DNA of 64,000 nt from Oryzias latipes. Its lineage: Eukaryota; Chordata; Actinopteri; Beloniformes; Adrianichthyidae. Below the pieces are notes generated by a model. That model was given only the letters and a program-made list of their open reading frames with translations, did not search any database and was not told the DNA's origin. A program made the translations under genes and the position numbers. The stretch is from assembly GCF_002234675.1 (NCBI RefSeq), contig NC_019879.2, positions 25,604,773 through 25,668,772 of the forward strand. The letters are read 5' to 3'. Positions 1 through 10,501 of the stretch are shown here, one piece after another (position 1 is the stretch's first letter; every line of letters starts with the position of its first letter).

Positions 1-845
1 TGAGGGATCCTTCTGGATCAGGATCGTTTGCCCTTCTGTTACCAATTCGGGGTGGGTCCCATGTCTTAGCAGCTGGTTCATTTGTGCTGCCAGGCGCTCG
101 TGGAGTGTGGTGAGTTTCCTTAGCCAGTAGGCATGTATCATGTCAGGCCCCGATGCTGTCCAGTTCCTCATACCTGAGACTCTTTCTTGGATGTCTGCCA
201 CTGAGATGGTTACTGAATTCTGTTCAGGGAGGTTGCTATGTTCTTTTCTCAGAGAGACCAGCCACTGGGAATTGTGGTTATGTGCTGTCTCTTTCTCCCA
301 TATACTTTTCCAGTACTGTTCAGTTTCCAGCCTTTGTGAGTCTGATCGGCCGTTTTGACCCTGCCACTGAGCGTACACTTTTGCATGCTGAGTTGCGAAC
401 AGCCTGTTTATCCGTCTGGCTTCATTGTCTCTTGTGTACCTCTTTAGGCGGCTGCTCAAGGTTAGGAGCCTTTGTTTGGCAGTTTCCAGTGCTTCAGGTC
501 ATCTGGCTCTTAGGTACTTGGTTTCTCATTGTACCTCTTTGAACCTCTGTCAGCTTTCTCACATCCTTCCGAGTTGCTTCCATGGTGGGTATTGTTTTCT
601 CTCATGGTTGCTCTTAAAGCCAAGCATCTGAAGGATCACTGCTGCTGAAGTGTAAACCAGTTCATTGGTTTCTGTGATGGTTGTGGTAGGAATTGCCCTC
701 AGTGCTTCATTCACAGTTTCCAGATAAATTTCAGGCGGTACATCACTTAACCGTTGTAGCTGGTGTCGGGGTTGCCTAGTGGCAATTGTAGACATTGGGC
801 TACGAGTTGTTTGGGAGTTAGCCTTGATTGTGGGTGTCTAAGCGT
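1..845 (-). mobile_element. LINE fragment, R4/Dong (Rex6)-like, open at left edge
   Basis: Read on the minus strand, this is the region upstream of a reverse transcriptase. From about 480 to 1 an open frame includes ARRINRLFATQHAKVYAQWQ, then SGPDMIHAYWLRKLTTLHER, and ends at the window edge with LVTEGQTILIQKDPS, which resembles the segment just before the RT core in R4/Dong-clade non-LTR elements (Rex6 in fish). From about 830 to 559 the frame encodes TNELVYTSAAVILQMLGF and neighbours, also typical of this clade. In-frame stops lie between about 500 and 560, so the copy is dead. The RT domain itself lies outside the window. The clade name rests on my recognition of the motifs; another non-LTR clade is possible. 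Confidence 0.65.
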
Positions 846-1125
846 CCATTGATTCCAGACACATATATATATAATGCTTTGAAAAAGAGGAAGTGGAGGC
901 TAATTTGCACTTTTCACCCAAAAGTGCGACTTATGCCACATGCACACTGAACACGTATTGCGAGTTCAAGAACGAATTCAAGAATTTGGATTCGGCCTTG
1001 GTGTCATATAATCTTGCCTGGGCACAAACTGCAATTGTAAATCTGTAAAAATGTAAATCTAACAACTTATTTTGATCAATTTACTTCTTCAGAGGAAATG
1101 AGTTAAGATTTTTTTTCTTTATTAA

Positions 1126-1331
1126 CCCTTGTGCTATCCTTGGCACTTTAACATTGGGAGTTGGGTCATCTAGACCCACTAGACAGTGCTCTGAACCTTT
1201 TTTCTTCAATGATTTGTGATCTTCACTGGTGTCCATGGATTACATGAAATCTTTCCACCTTTATCCCCCTTTGTCATGGTAGGGATAACACGTCAATGTA
1301 AGGGGGGGGGTCATCTAAGATAGCACAAGGG
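1126..1331 (-). mobile_element. piggyBac-type MITE, copy A
   Basis: A 206-bp element with terminal inverted repeats CCCTTGTGCTATC and GATAGCACAAGGG. It is preceded by TTAA (1122-1125), the target site used by piggyBac transposons; the right-hand copy has decayed to TCAC. It is homologous over its full length to 6373-6577, in the opposite orientation. It has no coding capacity. Confidence 0.75.
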
Positions 1332-1889
1332 TCACAGAACATTTTCTGTTCATTAATGTTATTTAAGTACTAAATAACATTAAAAAACTAAACTATTTTT
1401 TTACAAAAAAACTCTCAAACCTACCATTTGAACAAATAAATGTGTTAAATGAGAGATTAAAATGGGTCCTTAACTCTCCAAAGAAGAAAACAGTAACCTT
1501 TAATCTGGAGCCCAACCCTCTGTGTTCACACCAGAGTCTCAGCTTGACATGTTCTCTGTTATTGGCTGTGCCAGGAGTGGTCTCTAAAAACATCATTAAA
1601 AAAATCACGTATGACTGCTCAGACTAACCTTCAAAAGGGACTAAGCTTTCCTAAATTGAACGAATTTGCTCTTTGAGTGGACCGAGTTTCCAAATGTGCC
1701 CTTGGACGCCTTTAGCATTAGCCTAATCTTTGAAACCTCTTTACTTTTTCTTGAAAAGTATTTTTCCAAATTAACTTGATTCTTCCTCTTTGCAGAGTCT
1801 GCACAGGATGAACTAATTGGTCAGTTTTTCCAACTAACTAATTTACTTTTCTCCAGCTGTCCTGAAAATGAAACAAACATATTAGATTG

Positions 1890-2060
1890 ATCATGGCAAT
1901 GAGAGAAAAAATAATCCTTGTCGGGATAGTTCACTTATTGAAACTTTATGTTTTGCTGCCCACCTCGATGGGTCCACGAGTGGTTCCTGGTCCAAAGCCC
2001 CGGAGTAATGAAGTGGGTGAAGAAAAGGAGAGAACACTGATAGCATGCCAAGTCTCTGAA
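1890..2060 (+). repeat. interspersed repeat, family with GGTTCCTGGTCC motif
   Basis: The stretch around 1899-1960 (AATAATCCTTGTCGGGATAG, then TTCACTTATTGAAACTTTAT) matches the reverse complement of about 4920-4990. The following GGTTCCTGGTCC (1982-1993) is shared with the copies at 4800-5010 and 53285-53690. It looks like a worn internal piece of a non-autonomous DNA transposon. The class is not known to me. Confidence 0.5.
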
Positions 2061-4316
2061 AGTGTTTAATGACTCCAACTTTCTTTGAACAGAGCTGTAA
2101 CAAAGATTGATAGAGTTACTGTACATTTACCCAGGAACTGTCTGTGCAACCACTTCAAATCTAATTCTAAAGCGATATCATTTAAATCAAGATTAGAGGA
2201 AGAGATTGAGGACATAAAGACCCATTCTGATCATCTGGTTACAGTGTCCATTTTCTGGGCATAGTCTTTATTTTTTGAAACAAATGTATTAAGAAAATAA
2301 TCGCTACATTTCAATTAATCCAAAAAGTTGCTACATTTCACAATGAGCTCGAACTAAAATATTATCATTATTTTTTCTTAGATTTACTAAAAAATAAATA
2401 CTTGTGTACTAAAACCTTAATGCAGGCATGTCCAAAGTCTTCCCAAATAGTGCCTGCATTCAAATTTCTACTGGCAATCAGGGTTCTGTCATAAAATTAA
2501 TAATAAATCTTGGTTGTGATTGACTAATTTCCGTTATAAGCCGTTGTAAACCTGGGGCAACACAGACCCTTCTGTGACACTGTCTCATGTCTAAGGTGTA
2601 AATGAAATGAACAAATTTGTTTCTGTGATCAAAACCACTGTGACTTGTAACTCTGAATAGTATATATTTGTGTTTTTTTCCTGTTCACGTGATTTACGTT
2701 TAGGAGTTTATGGTGAGCATTTCATAACATTTCATGTGAACCCAGATTCAACGATGACAATAGTTTCTTTTTTTTGTACAGGCTTTTTTCCCACTTTATT
2801 TCTGTCTTTAAATATGAGATTTACAGTAATTTTTGGCAAAGATGTATTTAAATCCCTCCCTTAATGGAATGATGTCCACTGGGCAGTCAGACGTACCTGC
2901 TGCAAGTTTCATTTAATTTCAGTACTACAGTACTACAAGGTTTAGAAAGACTACGCATAACATTAGAGCCAAATTAAACTGTCTACTGGATGTTCTATAA
3001 ATTAAAGTGCAAGCAAGGTGTGAATTTCTTGATGTGAAGAAAAAAAAATCCTCAACTTGTTTTTCTCCTTTTTCAGTAAAAAGTTATTCGTGCCAAACTG
3101 ACTCATATTACAAACAGATATCATCTAACAATTTGAAATGTTAAATGAAACAATGAACAAAATAAAACAAAAACAATTCAATTTAGCCTGTAAAGATTCC
3201 TATCACATTTGATACATGCATTTCTGAGACCCTATCCGATTAGCATGACCCAAACTTTCCTTAAAAATGTATTCATAATTAATCTTTTGTAATACAGTTG
3301 CACTATGTTAAAGTGTGTGTTTCAAATTTGAGATAGTGAGTAAATAAGGTGATTGTTTTCCGGGACACCCATGTCAATATTTTTGTGTCTTAAATTAACA
3401 TCTCTGAAAGCAAAAACGTATCAAATCACACAACATATCCTGATTAATAATATTTACATCTCATTAAAAAAATTACATTGAAATTTTTTTGCGGATATCA
3501 TTAATTTTTTTAAAAAAGAAATTAAAAAAAAGGATTTAACAAACATCCTAATTCAAAAGAAATCTGACTTTTCCCTCAATTCTTTAAAGTGTTTGGCTTT
3601 ACAGAGTTAATTCAAATAAATTCTGTGGAACTATCAAGAAAAATAAGTGATTTTCACCAATGGTTCCAGTTTTCTGTTATTATGTTGGATCAACATGTAT
3701 GAAGAATACATGTAACAAACTCACACAATTTTAATCCATTTTCTGCTACTGTGAGTCCTCAATCATGCATGTTCCCCCACAGACATGCTCTCTGCCATCT
3801 GAACACCAAACATAAAATGTAATATAATTGTTTTCTTTCCTTTTAGCTTTAAATCTTTCTTTGACTCAAAAAAGACGGTTTTGCCACACTTGACTGTTTC
3901 TTGACACTGCAGCCCATTAGCTCAGGTTAAAGACTTGTAGCCCAGATAAGAGCAATGCTCGCTCCACCAAAGTTCACAGATCAAAGAACCCAGATACAAT
4001 ATGTTAATTAGTAGCTTTAAAAGGATTTGGTTGGCATATGTTTGAACTTTGGATTGAACCAGGCTAGCTGTTGCCCCCTGCCTCTAATCTTGATGCAAAG
4101 CTAGACAAATTGCCTCCTGACCTTAATTTAATGCTGAAAGCACATGCATGAAAGAGGCCCTGCTCTCTCATCAACACTGCAAACAAACACTATATTTCCA
4201 AATAATCAAACCACTCATTTTGAAGCTACTTTTTACATTAAAAAAAGAGACAACCGTTTTTTATTTACAACTTTTAATATTATTTTCTAATAAAGACCCT
4301 TCCCTGTGATTCAACT
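2061..4316. other. intergenic, no gene seen
   Basis: AT-rich, with no ORF resembling a known protein and no clear repeat borders. About 2423-2600 begins with GCAGGCATGTCCAAAGTC, reminiscent of an old hAT-type repeat, but no second end was found. About 3880-4170 is less AT-rich and non-repetitive and carries ATCAAAG, TAATTAG and AGATAAG words. It could be a conserved regulatory element, but nothing in the sequence alone proves this. Confidence 0.4.
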
Positions 4317-4668
4317 TGGGCTGCACGGTGGTGAGCGCTCTTGCCTCACACCAAGAAGGCCCCTGGTTCAACTCCCAGCTGGGGGACCTGAAACCGAACA
4401 CCAATGGGGGACGTTTGCATGTTCTCCCCGTGCATGCGTCAGTTTTCCCCTGGAACTCGGGCTTCCTCTCACCGTCCAAAAACATGCTTCAAACTCTAAA
4501 CTGTCCATAGGTGTGAATGTGAGTGTGCATGGGTGTGTGATTGTGGCCCTGCGACAGATTGGCGACTTGTGTCCCCTGCCTTCGCTCCCAGGTGGCCAGG
4601 ACAAGCTGGGACAGCCCTGTGACCCCAAAAAGGGAACAAATGGATTAGAAAAATGAATGAATGAATGG
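4317..4668 (+). mobile_element. tRNA-derived SINE, copy 1
   Basis: The 5' part is tRNA-like. A B-box-like GGTTCAACTCC lies at 4365-4375, but the A-box region is shortened to GGTGGTGAGCG by a small deletion relative to the copy at 51557. The body contains the widespread fish segments TTTGCATGTTCTCCCCGTG and CTAAACTGTCCATAGGTGTG. The tail is GAATGAATGAATGG. Transcription by Pol III is unlikely from this damaged copy. Confidence 0.8.
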
Positions 4669-4799
4669 TGACACAAAATGCTGAATAATAACTGAAAAAG
4701 AAAAGGTCAAGAGGGTTTGTAGGGAACTTTTTCTTTCAAGTGCTCAACTTGCAGCTAAAAAGTCATTATTTTGCTACCAAATTCACATCCATTCAGGTT

Positions 4800-5010
4800 T
4801 TCTTAGGGTGTAGTCAGACTGGACACATAACTTAAACCAGAGTTGGTTTCCCCTAATAATCCGGAACACATTTTCAGTCAGAATAAACGCAAAGCGGTTC
4901 CTGGTCCAGGACCAGGAAATATAAAGTTTCAATAAGTGAACTATCCCAACAAGGATTGCAAGGATTATTTGTTTCTCTCGTTGCTTTGCTTTGTAATTCC
5001 TGGACAATGA
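4800..5010 (-). repeat. interspersed repeat, GGTTCCTGGTCC family, second copy
   Basis: Starts with GGTGTAGTCAGACTGGACAC and contains GGTTCCTGGTCCAGGACCAG (about 4895). The part from 4915 to 4990 is the reverse complement of the 1899-1960 repeat. The end motif resembles GGTGTATTCAGACTGG at 53288, so all three loci appear to be one family. Confidence 0.5.
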
Positions 5011-5941
5011 CTGAAAAAATATCAATAGTATATATAAGGCACACTTGAAATTAGAGCTTACAAATATGTGAAACTACAGCAGAATTTTTGTTTTAGACAA
5101 GAAGTCTTGTAAAGACCATTGGCAGATTTTCTTCCTTTTTTTTTTTTTGGTTATTTGAAGAAGATTTTTCATATTTTAAGAACTTTTTACTTATTTCCAG
5201 GGGCCTGTTTTTGCATTGAAAATAATCCTCATCTCTAAACTGACTCCTCTGAAATGCAGCTGTAGTCTTTGTGACATGTAAACCTGAAGGACTCAGCTGT
5301 TTGCAAATCAAAGATTTTATGTCTTAATCAAAGTCAGGTGAATATTATCACAAACTCTGCAAAACAGGCAAAACTGATGGTAACTCTCCCTGAGATTCAA
5401 AAGGCACAGCATTGGCTCACATTGCAGACTGTCTGTTGTAGTTTATCAGTAAAACTGACTTTGAAAGACTGGGTGAAGTGTTTGTGTTCTCAAAGGGAAC
5501 CATGCAAATCTCACCAAACTGTTCTTTGTACAGCTCTGGTTTTCTTGTGAGGCCACTGGATGAGCGGTGTGAGATGAATGACAAACATTTCCGTTGGCCT
5601 AATCGTCAGATATTGCTACCAGGTCATCATGGTCTCCCCTTGTCTTATGGGAGCTCTTCCTTTCTGTTATTGAGCCTGAGCCCTCCAGCTGTTTAGATTG
5701 CTATATTTCAAGCAATTGAGTCAGGTCACTGTGAGTGAAGCTGCAGAGTGGGTGCAGAAAAGAGTGAGTAAGACAGGTTTTGCCAGCTGTTGGCTCCTTT
5801 TAATTGAATGCATCACAATGCAGCACTCCGCATAATCCAAATACATACTGTGTTGTTTGTGCAGATTGTATAGAAGGAAATATCTGCTATAATGGGGTGA
5901 AAAACTGTCAGTAGAGTAATTGCTTAGCTGGAATGTTGTTA
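5011..5941. other. intergenic, no gene seen
   Basis: No coding similarity, no tRNA-like structure and no repeat with recognisable ends. The ORFs here are under 100 codons and have no familiar motifs. Confidence 0.4.
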
Positions 5942-6284
5942 CCATTGACTGTATATGAGAACTGGACCCAGTGAGGGTGACGTCTCCTATTGAAAGTGGC
6001 ACACTTCTGCCTCAAGCAAATTAAGTCAATTCAGTCACCATCTTTTATGTTGGAGCCATACATTGTCAATAAGCAGTGATTGGTCCGAATCGGTCTGAGT
6101 CCACGTTCCTATGGCAAAAACGCTTGACAACCAGGAGTGAGCATGTTAGAAGTCCTTACCCCTATACCAATTGAAAGTGGTCCACATGAAATCTGTCAAA
6201 CGTTATGCAAGCTTGGGACCCAAAAAGCCACACATAACTTGAATAACTTGCTATAAAAAAATAAAAGAAACACACAAAAAAAAT

Positions 6285-6363
6285 TTGGCCGGGACAGGCT
6301 CCGGCAGCCCCGTGACACCGAAAGGGAAAAAAAGGTTAAGAAAATGAATGAATGAATGAAAGA
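6285..6363 (+). mobile_element. SINE 3' fragment
   Basis: GGCCGGGACAGGCTCCGGCA followed by GCCCCGTGAC and a GAATGAATGAATGAA tail matches the 3' end of the SINEs at 4317 and 51557. The tRNA-like head is missing, as expected for 5'-truncated insertion. Confidence 0.75.
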
Positions 6364-6372
6364 ACATCTTAA

Positions 6373-6577
6373 CCCTTGTGCTATCTTAGATGACCCCACC
6401 CTTACATTGACGTGTTCTCCCTACCATGACAAAGGTGGATAAAGGTGGAAAGATTTCATGTAATCCATGGACACCAGTGAAGATCACAAATCATTGAAGA
6501 AAAAAGGTTCAGCGCACTGTCTAGTGGGTCTAGATGACCCAACTCCCAATGGTAAAGTGTCTAGGATAGCACAGGGG
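6373..6577 (+). mobile_element. piggyBac-type MITE, copy B, intact TTAA duplication
   Basis: A 205-bp element bounded by TTAA on both sides (6369-6372 and 6578-6581). Its terminal inverted repeats are CCCTTGTGCTATC and GATAGCACAGGGG. It is homologous to 1126-1331 but inverted, and lies inside the larger inverted-repeat element, which it postdates. Perfect TTAA flanks are diagnostic of piggyBac-type insertion. Confidence 0.85.
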
Positions 6578-6751
6578 TTAAAAAAAACAGTTGCAGGGCA
6601 TTATTCTGACCAATAGAGTGACTAAGTAACAGCTGTTTATTTCTCTAAAGAAGTCTGTGGGACTTTGATGTCTTGGAGCCAGTAGGTACTACCTGTTTAG
6701 AACGTCAGAGGGGAGGAGTCGCTCAGTACAGCTCTCATATACAGTCAATGG

Positions 6752-8640
6752 ATAATACAAGTTGAGAAAGTTTTAAAAACAAGGTGTAAAGGTCTAAAGT
6801 TTATACTAAATAATTGTTTAACTTCTGTACAACTCAATTTTAAGAATTGTGTCTTATTAATATCATCATTTTTATTAGTATGTCTTCTATTACAAAAACA
6901 GTATTAGGGCTTGTTTTGACAAAACCTAAATGTCATGTTCATCATATTTGTGTTTCTTTTATGAGGTACAAGCATAAAAAAGAAACTAATCCACTGATGT
7001 TCCAACAAATGTTGATATTGAATTTCTACCACACGGAAGTAGAGGCTTGTACATTTTAATTGCAATAGCAACACGTTGACCCTTGGAAAACACAGTTGCT
7101 CTGCATTTACCTGCACCTAGTTTGTGCTAATAGACTGCAGTAAATCACAGGGAGTGAGTGTGCATTACATTTCTGGTGTTTCTTTATAGGTCTGTCTGTG
7201 CAAACTACATTTTCACCTGTGGTGATGGATTTCCAACCTCCCCATGGTATACCCCCACATCCCGGGAAGCCTTTCTGCAACCCTGAGCACAATGAAGACA
7301 AAATAAATAATAAAAGAGTAACTATTCAATAAGCTGCTTAAATCCAAAGTTAAAGGGGCTCCTACATACTGTGGCAAATTCTTCATTTCACTGGAGCTGA
7401 ATACCATTGGATTCTGTATCTACAAGACACGATGTTGACTTTGTCAACACAATCAAATCAGCAGAACTCAAGGACAGAAATGAATAGCCAGCAGCTGGGC
7501 TGGTCTGCAAGTAATCTATCTGTCTACTGCAAGGTCACACAGAGTAGGAATGAGATGTAAAATACTGCAAGGGATCTGAACAATTACACAAGTTGCAGCC
7601 AAAGTGTTTTGCAGTACATCTTCAGTGATGCTCTGTTTTGTGGTCGTTTGATTAGTTACCTGATGGATCAACCAAAAGGGGTGGAAATTGGAAACAGGTG
7701 GAAACAGGAAATGAGATTAATGGATATGAACCTGTATCAAAAAATATGTAAAAAGAAAAGTAAAAGGAAAAAATCTTGGCTTAAATAATTATAAATGGTA
7801 ACATCATTATTTTAAGCTCAAGTGTTTTAAAAAAGTACTTTAGAATTTGAACTCGTCAGCTTGGCAGTCTTATAAATCAGTGCTTTTTTTAAATTGTGTT
7901 TATTTGTGTTTATTTTAATTAGGTGCTTGTGATCTAATCAAATATTATCAAATTTAGCAAGCTAAGACGTTGACACACACGCACACATGTGCGCACACAC
8001 ACACACTCACACACATGTAAAGAAATAATTTTAAAAAATACATGTTAGGAACCTAAAACATCTTGCAAGAGACTGCAATAATGTGAATCAGAAAACGTCA
8101 AGAAGATCTGGTTTGATGGGTTACACGTTTGTTGGATCTTTGTTGCTTCAGACTCTACAACAAAATACGTAATAATTTGTGTGCATACCAGATCTTAATA
8201 CAACAGGTCAGTCATGTCACAGCCGCTGAGTTATACAGTGACCATTCCACAAATGTCAGCAGTTCAGAGCATCACAGTTATGCACAACACTGCGTGAGCT
8301 TCCACACAACTTCACTGCATGGAGTTATGCTGAGAGCGACACCTGGTGGAGGAAATCAGATATAACATAAATATGGACCAAAATTCAACGTGTCCAGGAA
8401 TTTGAATTTAACAGCTGATCAGTTCTTGGTATATTTCGTTCAACACCTGACGTTGGGCTGTTTCCTTATTTATTTATTGTCATTAGCAGATGATGTAGGG
8501 CTGTCCTGGTATTTTACCACACCCTTCCTGTGGATTTTGATGTGGCGGAACCTTTGTCATGCACACGGACTCGAAACTCGTTGCACAACTGAGGCTAAAC
8601 TGTCATGTAGCTAGCCTTGCCGGTTGAAGATGCTAGTCAT
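6752..8640. other. intergenic upstream of ABHD13, no gene seen
   Basis: No LIG4-like coding exon, which would be a long uninterrupted ORF on the minus strand, is present. The only notable simple sequence is an imperfect CA tract at about 7973-8010. Confidence 0.5.
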
Positions 8641-8689
8641 GTTTCTATGGCATTTTAAATAAATGAAGAAATATATATGTGTAATTTAG

Positions 8690-8778
8690 TGTAGATCTGA
8701 CTGGCAGCTCCTGCGTTGTCTATGCGCCAATGTTTATCACAGAATGCAAGCGGCAGAGGCGCCAAAAATGACAGAAAG
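8690..8778 (+). other. ABHD13: probable ABHD13 5' non-coding exon (start not defined)
   Basis: A good donor AAAG|GTGGGT follows 8778, and the acceptor TTTGCAG| before 9412 joins to the leader of the coding exon. The exon is relatively GC-rich compared with its surroundings. It contains a short upstream ORF (MFITECKRQRRQK). The left border, and therefore the transcription start, cannot be set from sequence. Confidence 0.45.
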
Positions 8779-9445
8779 GTGGGTTTAATTTACATTAGGT
8801 GGCTAACGTAAAAAGCTAGCTAAAAGATGCTAATAGAGTGGTTAGCATTCTTGGCACTGAGCTAACTCGTTGACTGTCACGGTGTATTTCTGACGGATTT
8901 GGTTCATATTTGTTAAATGTAGCAGTGTTTTATTTGTGACAACTAGGTTGTCACACATAAACTTTATAAACCAGCTAATAATCGCTTAGAATAGTTAGTT
9001 TGTAGTTGCTAACCGGTTACAACCCGCTAATTAATTTAGCTAACAATGTTTTGGGGTTTGTTAAGATGGACGTATTACGGTTTTGTTTTTGTTAGCGGAG
9101 TAAAACAGTTTTTAATCGTACCAAAAATAATAATGTGAGCCTTTATTTGTCGTGTATGAGGGCAAGATAGTATATGATACTGTCATCACCATAAATCACT
9201 TTTTAAAATGCCAAGGATGTTGTTTGTGGACAAAGACATGTTAAAAGAGCATTACTTGAAGAAATGATCAGAATTTTTGTTTTTTTGTTTTTATTTGCTT
9301 GTGTAATTACCCTCCTAAATGAATAAATAAATATAGTATTCTTTGTTCAACAACTTTATTGTCCTGTTTAGTTTGCATTGCTAATCAATCGATGTCATCA
9401 TGTATTTGCAGAGTTTGTGTCCTGTGACTCAGCATCTGTTTAGCC

Positions 9446-10501
9446 ATGGAGAAGCCCTGGAGGCTGTGGGCCACAATAGAGCACTGCACCCTGTTTCTGG
9501 TATCCTGGTCCTGGGGTGCCTGTCGCGTTTCCCTTCTCGCCCTCATCCTCACCTTCCATCTCTATGGCGGATTTTTCCTTCTTGCTCTCATCCTGGCATC
9601 TGTAGCGGGAATCCTGTACAAGTTTCAGGATGTTCTTCTCTACTTCCCTGACCAGCCCTCCTCCTCTCGCCTTTACGTTCCAATGCCAACTGGAATCCCA
9701 CATGAGAATGTTTACATTCGCACCAAAGATGGGGTGAAGTTGAACCTCATTCTGCTTCGTTACACCGGAGGGGACACTCTTCCTGGAGTTGGCCCTGGTA
9801 ATCAAAATAGCCCGACATCCTCAGCTCCACCTACAATCCTTTACTTTCATGGCAATGCAGGAAACATTGGTCACAGGGTACCAAACGCCCTTCTGATGCT
9901 GGTTAATCTGAAAGCAAACATTGTTCTGGTGGATTATCGTGGTTATGGAAAAAGCGAAGGAGAGCCAAGTGAGGATGGACTGTACCTGGATGCAGAGGCT
10001 ACTTTGGATTACATCATGACCCGACCTGATGTGGACAAGACAAAGGTTGTGCTTTTTGGAAGATCGCTAGGTGGAGCTGTTGCTGTGCGCTTGGCCTCGG
10101 TCAACCCTCACCGTGTCTCAGCCGTTATCGTCGAAAACACCTTCCTCAGCATCCCACACATGGCGGCGACGCTCTTCTCCTTCCTGCCCATACGGCTGCT
10201 GCCCCTGTGGTGCTACAGGAATCAGTTCCTGACTTACCGGCAGGTGGTGCTGTGCCGCATGCCTTCACTGTTTGTCTCCGGTTTGTCCGACCAGCTCATT
10301 CCACCAGTTATGATGAAGCAACTGTACGAGCTGTCTCCCGCACGGACTAAGCGTCTCGCCATCTTTCCAGAGGGCACGCATAATGACACATGGCAGTGTC
10401 AGGGCTACTTTGCTGCATTGGAGCAGTTCATAAAAGACCTGCTGAAGAGCCACGCCCATGAGGAGAACGCCCAGCCTTCAGCTAGTGTCACTATCATCTG
10501 A
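9446..10501 (+). CDS. ABHD13: ABHD13, membrane-anchored alpha/beta hydrolase
   Basis: A 351-residue protein in one coding exon, slightly longer than mammalian ABHD13 (about 337). The family is predicted to be single-pass membrane serine hydrolases of the Bem46 group; the physiological substrate is not established. A hydrophobic segment at residues about 27-58 serves as signal anchor. The hydrolase fold follows from about residue 85, with the oxyanion-side HGNAGN motif (135-140), the nucleophile elbow GRSLG with Ser207, then Asp282 (SGLSDQ) and His312 (EGTHND) completing the triad. All catalytic residues are present. The start is chosen because GCCATGG is a strong Kozak context just downstream of the acceptor at 9412, and the N-terminus then matches the family pattern. 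TNFSF13B follows about 3.3 kb downstream in the same orientation, as in other vertebrates. Confidence 0.96.
   Translation: MEKPWRLWATIEHCTLFLVSWSWGACRVSLLALILTFHLYGGFFLLALILASVAGILYKFQDVLLYFPDQPSSSRLYVPMPTGIPHENVYIRTKDGVKLNLILLRYTGGDTLPGVGPGNQNSPTSSAPPTILYFHGNAGNIGHRVPNALLMLVNLKANIVLVDYRGYGKSEGEPSEDGLYLDAEATLDYIMTRPDVDKTKVVLFGRSLGGAVAVRLASVNPHRVSAVIVENTFLSIPHMAATLFSFLPIRLLPLWCYRNQFLTYRQVVLCRMPSLFVSGLSDQLIPPVMMKQLYELSPARTKRLAIFPEGTHNDTWQCQGYFAALEQFIKDLLKSHAHEENAQPSASVTII

Larger units (their letters stand above)
5942..6751. mobile_element. inverted-repeat element (TIR CATTGACTGTATATGAGA), with nested insertions
   Basis: The left end CCATTGACTGTATATGAGA (5942-5960) is repeated inverted at the right as TCTCATATACAGTCAATGG (6733-6751). 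The internal part 6030-6270 (GTCACCAT, TGTTGGAGC, AATAAGCAGTGATT, AATTGAAAGTGG, ATCTGTCAAA) is shared with 12765-13015. The element has been entered by a SINE 3' fragment (6285-6363) and a piggyBac-type MITE (6373-6577). No transposase is encoded. The class is uncertain; similar TIRs are common in fish genomes and may belong to ISL2EU-like elements. Confidence 0.65.

Noticed and set aside
153..542. 129-codon plus-strand ORF
   Set aside because: It is antisense to a recognisable LINE frame on the minus strand.
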